This document shows positions 52,846 to 60,294 of a stretch of DNA of 64,000 nt, piece by piece. The first letter of the stretch is position 1, and every line of letters starts with the position of its first letter. Source of the stretch: Chloroflexota bacterium (GTDB lineage Bacteria; Chloroflexota; UBA11872); NCBI GenBank assembly GCA_026707585.1, contig JAPOWQ010000025.1, forward strand, positions 1 through 64,000, written 5' to 3'. A program made the translations under genes and the position numbers. The notes under the pieces are model-generated. The model did not search any database. It saw only the letters and a program-made list of their open reading frames with translations, and was not told the DNA's origin.

Positions 52846-54090
52846 TCACGGTTCAGCCTCTGACGCCGTCGATCGTTTCTCCAGCGTTTCAGGGACGAAA
52901 AAGCCGAACGTCAGCGCCCCACACAACCCGAGCGCAGCTACGAAGAATGGGGCCAGCATCAGGCCGAAGAGGTCGGTCACACCGCCCACTACTACCGGCC
53001 CGCCCATTTCGCCAATCCCCCCGACCAGGCGCCAAATCGCCAGGAACTCGCCCGGCCGCTCCGACGGCGTGTAGTCGGTCCCCAGGGTGAGCATCGAGCC
53101 TGACCCGATTCCATTAGAGAACCCGATCAGGAGCCCGATCAGGACGAGCCCCGTGAAGTCCCGAGCCTGGCTCAACAGCGCCATCGATGCACTGAACAAC
53201 GCAAACGACGGGACAATGGCGAACTTCCGGCCGAAGTGATCCATCAGATAGCCAGCCAGCGGAAAAAGCGTCATGTCGATGGCCGCCGAGGCGCTAACGG
53301 CCAATCCGATCTCCTGCTCGTTCAACCCCAGCGCAAACGCGCCGTACAACGGCAATACGACCGGCCGGCCCGAGCGGATGGACTGGGCAAAGATGTGACC
53401 GGTTCCGGCCCTGAGCAGGATGCTTCGACGAGCCTGCAGCGTGGCTCCAAGTCCACGAAGCAGGCTGACGGCCGACTGACTGCTCCGTCTTTCGCTGTCG
53501 GGTGCGTCCCGGTAGGCCACCGCCGGAAGCAGACTAACGGCCATGCACGCGCCGGCGATCAGGAACATCGCTTCGTATCCCAGCGTGCTGGCCATGGTTC
53601 CGCCGAGTCCGGGTCCGATGAACATGCCGATGCGGTTCGTTCCACCGAAGAGCGACATGATGCGCCCGCGCTGATGTCGCGGGGTCACTCGTCGCATGTA
53701 CTGCATGCGCGACAACGCCCACAGGCCCATCCCGGCGCCCATCAGCAGCCGGGCAACCACCAGCACCGAGTACGGCGGCGAAAGCGCCAGCACCATTACG
53801 GCCCCGGCCATAACCGCCAGTCCCGCGGTCTGGCCCACCCACTCCGATATCCGATTCAGAAGAAGCCCCGCTGGCAGTGTCCACATCAGCGTGCCGAGAG
53901 CCGCCATCCCCACGGCCAGACCGACCAGCGTGATGTTCTCCTGGCCCGTCGCGGGATCCCGGACCAAGTCGGCGACGAACAACGGCAGCGTGGGCACCAG
54001 CATGCCGGTGGCTACCGAGCTGAGAAAGGCCGGCAGATAGACGCGCGGAACCAGCGACGTCAGGGTGTTGAGCGCGCCCGTGGGTTGCAC
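52846..54090 (-). CDS. Major facilitator superfamily transporter
   Basis: A 414-residue protein with twelve predicted membrane segments. Loop 2-3 motif A is degenerate (LLLNRISEWVGQ), and the second-half equivalent is LMDHFGRKFAI. It resembles drug or small-molecule exporters, but the substrate cannot be told. It is divergent from the quinone oxidoreductase gene. Confidence 0.87.
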   Translation of the reverse strand: MQPTGALNTLTSLVPRVYLPAFLSSVATGMLVPTLPLFVADLVRDPATGQENITLVGLAVGMAALGTLMWTLPAGLLLNRISEWVGQTAGLAVMAGAVMVLALSPPYSVLVVARLLMGAGMGLWALSRMQYMRRVTPRHQRGRIMSLFGGTNRIGMFIGPGLGGTMASTLGYEAMFLIAGACMAVSLLPAVAYRDAPDSERRSSQSAVSLLRGLGATLQARRSILLRAGTGHIFAQSIRSGRPVVLPLYGAFALGLNEQEIGLAVSASAAIDMTLFPLAGYLMDHFGRKFAIVPSFALFSASMALLSQARDFTGLVLIGLLIGFSNGIGSGSMLTLGTDYTPSERPGEFLAIWRLVGGIGEMGGPVVVGGVTDLFGLMLAPFFVAALGLCGALTFGFFVPETLEKRSTASEAEP

Positions 54091-54166
54091 GAGCGCGCAT
54101 GCTAAGACACAACGCTTGGCTCGAACGTGGACAATGAGGCAAGCAGTCGAACCTCAGGGGAATCCA

Positions 54167-55135
54167 ATGCAGGCCATTCGCGTCAACCAGCCGGGCGGAC
54201 CCGAAGCCCTTTCGTACGAGTCCATCGACGATCCCAGTCCGGCCGCCGACGAGGCGGTCATGCGAATTGAGGCCATTGGCGTCAATTACATCGACACCTA
54301 TCAGCGCAGCGGTCTGTATCCGCTCGATCCGCCCTTTACGCTCGGAATGGAAGGCGCCGGCGTTGTCGAGGCCGTCGGATCCGATGTCAGCGGCCTTGCG
54401 GTTGGCGACCGTGTCGCCCACGCCATGCACCTGGGCTCCTATGCCGAGCTACAAGCCGTCCCGGCCGCCCAACTCATCAAATTGCCCGACGCCATCGACA
54501 CCCGCCAGGCTGCGGCCGCCATGCTTCAAGGAATGACAGCCCACTACCTGGCCCACAGCACCTATCCGCTGGCCGCCGGTCACACCGCCCTCGTGCATGC
54601 TGGCGCCGGAGGCGTGGGACGCCTGCTCAGCCAAATGGCAAAGCGCGCAGGAGCCCGCGTCATCGCCACCGCCGGAACCCCCGCCAAGGCCGAAATCGCC
54701 GCCGCGGCCGGTGCCGACGACGTAATCATCTACACGGAAGCTGACTTCCTCGATGAGGTCCGCCGCCTGACCGATGGAGCCGGCGTCGAAGTCGTCTACG
54801 ACGGCGTTGGCGCGGCCACCTACGAGCGCAGCTTTGACTGCCTCAAGCCGCGCGGTCTCCTTGCGCTCTACGGCGCGTCCAGCGGCCCGGTGCCGGAGCT
54901 CAACCCCCAGATCCTCAACGCCAAGGGTTCGCTCTTCCTTACCCGTCCGAGCCTGGGGCATTACACGCTCACGCGCGACGAACTGGAGTGGCGCGCGGGC
55001 GACGTGTTGTCCTGGGTCGCTGCGGGCGATCTCACCCTCATGATCGACCGCGAAGTTTCACTGGCAGACGCCGCCGACGCTCACATCGCCCTCCAGGGCC
55101 GTGAAACCAGCGGCAAGGTGCTCCTGATTCCCTGA
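54167..55135 (+). CDS. Quinone oxidoreductase (zeta-crystallin-like MDR)
   Basis: A 322-residue zinc-free MDR enzyme. IGVNYIDTYQRSGLYPL near residue 45 matches Qor, the NADPH-binding turn is VHAGAGGVGRLLSQMAK with AAGADDVI, and the substrate-loop segment is DGVGAATYERSFDCL. It reduces quinones or enones with NADPH. The AAGCCxx-type zinc site is absent as expected. Its TGA overlaps the proposed CTG start of the HD-domain gene (CTGA). Confidence 0.88.
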   Translation: MQAIRVNQPGGPEALSYESIDDPSPAADEAVMRIEAIGVNYIDTYQRSGLYPLDPPFTLGMEGAGVVEAVGSDVSGLAVGDRVAHAMHLGSYAELQAVPAAQLIKLPDAIDTRQAAAAMLQGMTAHYLAHSTYPLAAGHTALVHAGAGGVGRLLSQMAKRAGARVIATAGTPAKAEIAAAAGADDVIIYTEADFLDEVRRLTDGAGVEVVYDGVGAATYERSFDCLKPRGLLALYGASSGPVPELNPQILNAKGSLFLTRPSLGHYTLTRDELEWRAGDVLSWVAAGDLTLMIDREVSLADAADAHIALQGRETSGKVLLIP

Positions 55136-55740
55136 GCGCTGAACCGCCGGACGTCAACGCCGACCTGCAACGCCGGGTCGAGTTTCTGCTGGAGCTCGAC
55201 AAGGCCAAGGGCGTGCTGCGTCGCAATCTCATTCCGTCAGCGGATCGCCGCGAGAACGACGCCGAGCACGGCTGGCACGTCACCATGTTCGCATTGGTCC
55301 TGGCTGACTACGCCCCACCGGGTGCCGATATCTCCCGCGTCATCGCCATGCTGCTGGTGCATGACATCGTGGAGATCGATGCCGGCGATGCATTCGTCTA
55401 TGACGAAGAGGCCAAGGCCCGGCAGCCCGCACGCGAACGCGCCGCCGCGGACCGCCTGTACGGCATCCTCCCGCCCGGCCAGGGACGAAACCTGCGGAGC
55501 CTCTGGGAGGAGTTCGAAGCCCGCCAAACTCCCGAAGCCCGCTTCGCCGCCGCCCTCGACCGTCTTCAACCCCTGCTCCTCAACTTTCACACCAGGGGTC
55601 GGGCCTGGCGCCACCACGGCGTCACCCGCGACCAGGTCCTTGCCGTCAACGCCCACATTGCCGACGGCTCAAAGGCTCTGTGGGGCTTCGCGCGCAGCCT
55701 CATCGACGAGGCGGTACGACTCGGTTACCTGAGTCCCTAG
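55132..55740 (+). CDS. HD-domain hydrolase (YfbR/HDDC2-like) with CTG start
   Basis: 202 residues. The HD metal site is RRENDAEHGWH with VHDIVEIDAGD, typical of HDDC2/YfbR-like 5'-deoxynucleotidases. Family proteins begin with a helix like DLQRRVEFLLELDKAKGVLRR, which is encoded here upstream of the first GTG (55213). Between the in-frame TGA at 55102 and that GTG there is no ATG, GTG or TTG, only CTG codons. The CTG at 55132 overlaps the upstream stop as CTGA, so translation probably starts there. It likely clears dNMPs. Confidence 0.82.
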   Translation: MSAEPPDVNADLQRRVEFLLELDKAKGVLRRNLIPSADRRENDAEHGWHVTMFALVLADYAPPGADISRVIAMLLVHDIVEIDAGDAFVYDEEAKARQPARERAAADRLYGILPPGQGRNLRSLWEEFEARQTPEARFAAALDRLQPLLLNFHTRGRAWRHHGVTRDQVLAVNAHIADGSKALWGFARSLIDEAVRLGYLSP

Positions 55741-55886
55741 ACGCTGCTCTGCGCGGCATGGGCCCAGAGCCAGGTGGCATGCAGAGCAGAGGGGACTCTG
55801 AGCCGCGAGGTGTCAGGCACTCGTCTGGCACTTGAATGTAAGACTGTACGTGTCGATGCATTGCGTCGATAGGGAGCTCTTGCCCT

Positions 55887-56093
55887 ATGAAACGGGAAAT
55901 CGTCGTAAGTGTGCGCCAGGAAGGCGCGTGGTTCGTTGCCCAGGCTCTAGATCCTGATGTGGCAAGTCAGGGCGAGTCCGTCAACGTCGCGCTGGCCAAC
56001 CTCCGCGAGGCACTGGAGCTTTACTACGAGCCGCCTGTTCCCACAGTGCCCTCGCAGCTCCACCGTCTAGAGGTCGAGGTTGCCGCCAGTTAG
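55887..56093 (+). CDS. hicB: HicB-family antitoxin
   Basis: A 68-residue HicB-like protein: REIVVSVRQEGAWFVAQALDPDVASQGES followed by the helix VNVALANLREALELYYE, the partial RNase-H-like fold of HicB. It has no C-terminal DNA-binding domain, like the short HicB class. AGGGAG precedes the ATG. It overlaps the HicA frame by 14 bases, in antitoxin-first order. Confidence 0.85.
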   Translation: MKREIVVSVRQEGAWFVAQALDPDVASQGESVNVALANLREALELYYEPPVPTVPSQLHRLEVEVAAS

Positions 56094-56304
56094 GCCCCTG
56101 CCCTATCGCGAAGTCGCCCGAAAGCTAAGAGCCGCTGGATTCGCAGAAGTCAGCCAGCGTGGGAGCCACGTCAAGTTTGCTCGCGATACGGAGGACGGCA
56201 TGCGAACTGCAATCGTCCCTCGCCACCGCGAGGTTGCAGTAGGGACCTTGCGCAGCATCCTGCGGCAGGCGGGCCTGTCGCGCGACGAGTTCGACAGACT
56301 CTAG
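56080..56304 (+). CDS. hicA: HicA-family mRNA interferase toxin
   Basis: A 74-residue double-stranded-RNA-binding-like fold: LPYREVARKLRAAGF, QRGSHVKF with the catalytic His, and IVPRHREVAVGTLRSILRQAGLS. The start is TTG 56080 inside the end of hicB, typical of coupled toxin genes. It cleaves mRNA until bound by HicB. A hairpin terminator follows at 56363. Confidence 0.88.
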   Translation: MPPVRPLPYREVARKLRAAGFAEVSQRGSHVKFARDTEDGMRTAIVPRHREVAVGTLRSILRQAGLSRDEFDRL

Positions 56305-56362
56305 GTCTCATCGTCTTTGCAGCGTCTCCTAAAGATCTGCGGAGCGCTCCGGCTGTCAACGC

Positions 56363-56384
56363 AGGACCCTGAAGCAAGGGTCCT
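56363..56384. terminator. Hairpin between convergent hicA and amidohydrolase genes
   Basis: AGGACCCT and AGGGTCCT form a perfect 8-bp stem with loop GAAGCA. It lies 58 bases after hicA and 30 bases past the stop of the convergent gene, so it could serve both. No strong T-tract follows on either strand. Confidence 0.55.
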
Positions 56385-56414
56385 CCCCAAGGGTGGATCT
56401 GGCCAATTCGACGC

Positions 56415-57386
56415 CTAAACGTCCAACCTGAACAACCTCGCCGCGTTCGCCCCATAAATCTTCGCCCGCTCCTCGTCGCTTATCGGCAGGTCGTCCACGA
56501 TTGAACTGATCACGTCCGGCTCAACCCACGGGTGGTCGCTGGCGAACATCAGCTGGTCTGGCCCCACCATCTCCAGGCCGTAGCGCACGGCTGCCGGCCA
56601 GGGCGAAACCGTGTCGAACCAGATCTGCCGCAGGTATTCGCTGGGCGGCTTGGTGAGGTTTTCCGCACCGCGCTTCAGCACCATTGTCTGGTGGTCCAGC
56701 CGGCCGATCAGGTACGGCAGCGCTCCGCCCACGTGCGGGCACACGATCGTCAAGTCCGGATGGCGATCCATCAGCCCGCTGACGATGATGCGCGCCAGCG
56801 CGATCGTCGTATCGAACATCAGGCCCAGCGCGCCGGTCAGGTTCCGGCCTTTCACCTGGTCGATGGTCACCGGACACGCCGGGTGCAGATAGAGCGGAAT
56901 GCCCAGTTCCTCGGCCCGCCCGAACAGCCACTCGAACTCCGGCTCGTCCGGGTGCCGTCCGTCCAGGTTGGCGTAGAGCAGCACGCCCCGCATGTCCAGG
57001 TCGTGCACGGCCCGATCCAGCTCCTCGCGAGCCGCCTCCTCCTGGTAGAGCGGCAGTACGCACAGCCCGGCAAAGCGTCCGGGATACGTTCGCGTCTGCT
57101 CGGCGATGTAGTCGTTGTACAGCCGCGCCACCATCGGTCCGTCGTCCCCAAAGCGCTCGGGTCCCGGATCGTTCGGCGACAGCACCGTCAGGTCAATCCC
57201 CGCCGCGTCCATCGTCCGCACCTTGGCGTCCATGTCCGAGTGCCCCGGCATGGCCGTCCGCCGCCACTTGCCGGTATCGATGAAGAGCGTGCCGCCGTCC
57301 CGGAACGCCAGCGGTTCCTCGTCACGGGTTAGCAGGTAGTCCAGGAACGGTTCGGGCCAGATGTGGCTCTGGGTGTCGATTCGCAT
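56415..57386 (-). CDS. ACMSD-like amidohydrolase family protein
   Basis: A 323-residue TIM-barrel metal enzyme of the amidohydrolase-2 group. The DTQSH near the start stands in for HxH (only the second His remains), LYLHPACPV supplies a His, CPHVGGALPYL another, and FASDHPWVEPD the catalytic Asp. Members decarboxylate or hydrolyse aromatic or small acids, such as ACMSD and gamma-resorcylate decarboxylase. Replacement of the first His is worth noting. Confidence 0.83.
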   Translation of the reverse strand: MRIDTQSHIWPEPFLDYLLTRDEEPLAFRDGGTLFIDTGKWRRTAMPGHSDMDAKVRTMDAAGIDLTVLSPNDPGPERFGDDGPMVARLYNDYIAEQTRTYPGRFAGLCVLPLYQEEAAREELDRAVHDLDMRGVLLYANLDGRHPDEPEFEWLFGRAEELGIPLYLHPACPVTIDQVKGRNLTGALGLMFDTTIALARIIVSGLMDRHPDLTIVCPHVGGALPYLIGRLDHQTMVLKRGAENLTKPPSEYLRQIWFDTVSPWPAAVRYGLEMVGPDQLMFASDHPWVEPDVISSIVDDLPISDEERAKIYGANAARLFRLDV

Positions 57387-57546
57387 TCGGACCTGTGCGT
57401 TTGTCCGCGGTCGTCACGCAACCGCGGGAGGCGCTCGCCGAAGCACCGGCTCCGGTGAGCTGATCGAGCGTTGCCGATTATGCGCGTTTGCCTGCCTCGA
57501 CACGGACCGGCAGGATTCGGAAGCCGTCTGCGCCCGAGGCTGAACC

Positions 57547-58344
57547 ATGGATCCGAGCGTGCTCGAGTCGGTCGTGAATCGACCCGTGTTTGATCTCGGC
57601 ACGCCCTACAACATGGGCATGCCCGTGCATCCGTCGCATCCGCCCTACGTGTTCACCTTGCAGCGGCGCCACGGCGACACTATGCGCCCGGGCGGCCTTG
57701 GCTCCGCTAATGAACTGATCGTCATGTGCGGCCACACCGGCACGCATCTCGACGCGCTGGCCCACTTCGCGCGCGACGGAATCATGTGCGGCGGTCTCGA
57801 AGCGGCCGAGGTCCAACGCGGCGGCCGCGGAATGACCGAGCACGGCATCGAGCGGGTACCCCCCATCGTGCGCCGCGGCGTTCTGCTTGACGTCGCCGGC
57901 GCCGAGGGCGTCGACATCCTGCCCAATGACTTTGCCATCACCACCGACATAGCCCAGGCCGTCGCCCGCGAGCACGGCGTCGAAGTCCGTAAGGACGATG
58001 CCCTCCTGGTTCGCACCGGCCTCATGCAACGTTGGAACGACCCGGCCTTCCTGGACCTCGAGAACGGCCAGCCCGGAATCACCGCCGACTGCGCCGAATG
58101 GCTGGCCGAGACCGGCGTCTACCTGGGCGGCGCCGACACCATGACCTTCGAGTTCATCCCCGCCGGCGACGACCGCCTTCCGGTCCACGGCATCTTTCTT
58201 GTGGACCACGGCATCCACATCCTTGAGAACGCCGATCTCGAGTCCCTCGCCGCCGCCGGCGTCTACGAGTTCCTCTTTGTAATGTCCCCGCTCAAGATCG
58301 TCGGCGCCACCGCCTCGCCGGTCCGCCCCATCGCCATCGCCTAG
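57547..58344 (+). CDS. Cyclase-family protein (kynurenine formamidase-like)
   Basis: A 265-residue protein with the cyclase/KynB signature CGHTGTHLDALAHF (HxGTHxD) and later GVEVRKDDALLVRTGLM and TVDCAEWLAE-like segments (TADCAEWLAETGV). It has metal-binding His/Asp and probably hydrolyses an amide or lactone. It lies 36 bases ahead of a sorbitol-type dehydrogenase gene and is divergent from the amidohydrolase, forming a small catabolic group. Confidence 0.87.
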   Translation: MDPSVLESVVNRPVFDLGTPYNMGMPVHPSHPPYVFTLQRRHGDTMRPGGLGSANELIVMCGHTGTHLDALAHFARDGIMCGGLEAAEVQRGGRGMTEHGIERVPPIVRRGVLLDVAGAEGVDILPNDFAITTDIAQAVAREHGVEVRKDDALLVRTGLMQRWNDPAFLDLENGQPGITADCAEWLAETGVYLGGADTMTFEFIPAGDDRLPVHGIFLVDHGIHILENADLESLAAAGVYEFLFVMSPLKIVGATASPVRPIAIA

Positions 58345-58380
58345 CGTCCGCCCGACGACCCAGCAACCTCGGAGATCCGA

Positions 58381-59397
58381 ATGAAGGCCGCCTACCTCGA
58401 AGAAGCCCTCCAGGTCCACACCCGCGACGTGCCGCTGCCCGATCCCGGTCCCGGCGAGGTACTCATCCGGGTTCGGTCGGTGGGCGTCTGCGCTTCGGAT
58501 GTCCACTACTACGAACACGGACGCATCGGCCGCTATGTCGTCGGTGAGCCGCTCATCCTCGGCCACGAGCCCGCGGGCGAAGTCGTCGCGCTCGGATCCG
58601 GCATCAACTCCCTCACCGAAGGTGACCGCGTCTCCATCGAACCCGGCGTTCCCTGCCGCGCATGCATGCACTGCCGCACCGGCCACTACAACCTCTGCGA
58701 CGATGTTGTTTTCATGGCAACCCCGCCCGTGCACGGCGCGTTCGTCGAATACGTTGCCCATCCCGCCGACTTCGCGTACCGCATCCCCGACCACGTCTCG
58801 TACGACGAGGCTGCCCTGATCGAGCCGCTCTCGGTCGGCCTGTTCGCCGCCCGTCGCGGACAGGCCCGCCTGGGCGACCGCGCCGCCATCCTGGGCGCCG
58901 GCCCGATCGGCCTTATGACCCTGCTGGCTCTCCAGAGCCAGGGGATCCGCGACGTAACCCTGGTCGACATCGAGCCCTTCCGTCTTCAGAAGGCCCTTGA
59001 ACTCGGCGCCGTTGACGCCATCGACGGCCGCGCAGAAGACGTGGGCCAGACCCGCGCCACCCAGTTCGACCTCGTCGTCGAAACCGCCGGCAACTCCACC
59101 ACCCTTACCCAAACCACCCGCATTGCCCGACGTGGTGGACGTGTCGTGCTGGTGGGTATGACGGACGCGGATCTGACGCCCATCGACACCAACGAACTGG
59201 TCGACAAGGCCCTGGACATTGCCGGTGTATTCCGCTATGCCAACACTTGGCCGCTCGCTGTTGACTTGCTGACCCGCGGCGCGGTCGACATCAAGCCCCT
59301 CATCACCGCGCACTATCCGCTCGAAGCCGCTGGCGAGGCCCTCGAAAGCGCCCGCACCCGCAAGGACGCCAACATCAAGGTCATGGTTACCCCCTAG
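58381..59397 (+). CDS. Sorbitol/xylitol dehydrogenase-like MDR oxidoreductase
   Basis: A 338-residue zinc MDR dehydrogenase. Catalytic zinc is held by CASDVHYYEHG and LGHEPAGEV, structural zinc by CRACMHCRTGHYNLC, and the cofactor turn is ILGAGPIGLMTLLA with VDIEPF, indicating NAD. ALIEPLSVGLFAARR is typical of polyol dehydrogenases. It oxidises a polyol or sugar acid. It is probably co-transcribed with the upstream cyclase gene. Confidence 0.9.
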   Translation: MKAAYLEEALQVHTRDVPLPDPGPGEVLIRVRSVGVCASDVHYYEHGRIGRYVVGEPLILGHEPAGEVVALGSGINSLTEGDRVSIEPGVPCRACMHCRTGHYNLCDDVVFMATPPVHGAFVEYVAHPADFAYRIPDHVSYDEAALIEPLSVGLFAARRGQARLGDRAAILGAGPIGLMTLLALQSQGIRDVTLVDIEPFRLQKALELGAVDAIDGRAEDVGQTRATQFDLVVETAGNSTTLTQTTRIARRGGRVVLVGMTDADLTPIDTNELVDKALDIAGVFRYANTWPLAVDLLTRGAVDIKPLITAHYPLEAAGEALESARTRKDANIKVMVTP

Positions 59398-59468
59398 CGA
59401 TCGCGAGGGCGTCCTGGAGGCGGGAGAACCGCTTTGTCGCCGCGACGGTGTGACGTAGAGTCTCGGCC

Positions 59469-59975
59469 ATGCCCCGCGCCGAAGGCTCAACCACGTTCGC
59501 AACCGGCGACCTCGCGCCGGACTTCGACGTTCCGGTGGCTGGCACCGACGAACGGGTCACCCTGCAGGACTTTGCCGGTCGGTGGCTGTGCCTGGTCTTC
59601 CTGAGACATACCTGGTGACTGAGCTGCCAGGGCTACCTGGCGCGGCTCGAGGTCGAGCTGGACGAGTGGACACGCAGAGGCGCGGCCGTCGCGGGCGTAT
59701 TCCCACAGGGTCTTGACGCCGTTTCGGGATTCGCCACGCGCGAAGAGATTCCGTTTCCTATCTTGGCCGATCCCGATCGCCAGATGACCCGCGACTACGG
59801 CGTGTACGTCCGGTTCCGCTACGACTCCTGGAACACCGCGCGGCCATCCGTGTTCCTTATCGATCCCGCCGGCATGGTGCGCAAGCTGTGGGTTGGCAGT
59901 CACCAACTCGACTGGCCGGTAACCGCGGACTTCTGGCAGGTGATCGACGGCCATGAAGCGAACGGTGAGCAATGA
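59469..59975 (+). CDS. Candidate selenoprotein: AhpC/TSA-like redoxin with UxxC motif
   Basis: From ATG 59469, codons run without break except one TGA at 59616-59618 (codon 50) until the final TGA at 59973. Before it the frame reads as a peroxiredoxin start (GDLAPDFDVPVAGTDERVTL, then LCLVFLRHTW); after it come LSCQGYL and FPILADPDRQMTRDYGVY, RPSVFLIDPAGMVRKLWVG. The TGA falls exactly at the first Cys of the thioredoxin-fold CxxC, giving Sec50-Leu-Ser-Cys53. A stem-loop begins two bases later. The 168-residue length suits the family. A nonsense mutation is possible but would have to hit that precise codon. Confidence 0.78.
59616..59648 (+). promoter_or_regulatory. Putative bacterial SECIS element
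   Basis: Right after the TGA, GAGC (59621-59624) pairs with GCTC (59645-59648), and GCCAGG (59626-59631) with CCTGGC (59636-59641), around loop GCTA. A single T and a GCG make the internal bulge. A strong hairpin within the coding sequence just downstream of UGA, with G at the start of the apical loop, is what bacterial selenocysteine insertion requires. The loop lies a little closer to the UGA than in well-known examples. Confidence 0.6.
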
Positions 59976-60078
59976 CCGCAACGGAAAGTTCAAGCCTTCT
60001 ATACTCGGAGTGTGGCGCCCGGCAGTACTGAGCACCACGCGCAGCGGAAGGGTGGACCGCTGGCACCGGAGGACCACC

Positions 60079-60282
60079 ATGACCGCAGGCGAGACGAGCG
60101 CCGACCCTGGACTTGAAGTTTCACGACTCGGCCACCGCATGAGCCGGCTCGAAGGCGCCTACGAGCACCTCGCCACCAAGGCCGACCTCAAGGACCTTGA
60201 ACTGCGACTCACGCTGCGCATGCTCAGCATTGTCGGAGTCGCCACCGGCCTCATCATCGCCGTCGATCGGCTGTGGTCGTAA
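60079..60282 (+). CDS. Small coiled-coil/membrane protein, third paralogue
   Basis: 67 residues: RMSRLEGAYEHLATKADLKDLELRL forms a charged coiled coil, and MLSIVGVATGLIIAVDRLW a C-terminal membrane helix. The ATKADL core and AVDRL ending match the tandem copies at 35673 and 36086. GGAGG lies seven bases before ATG 60079. Function unknown. Confidence 0.75.
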   Translation: MTAGETSADPGLEVSRLGHRMSRLEGAYEHLATKADLKDLELRLTLRMLSIVGVATGLIIAVDRLWS

Positions 60283-60294
60283 GCAGTCCGCGCC

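Noticed and set aside
57478-59502. Very long minus-strand open frame (674 codons) opposite the cyclase and dehydrogenase genes
   Set aside because: It is the antisense shadow of two well-recognised plus-strand genes; its product is Gly/Asp/Val-rich with no family features.
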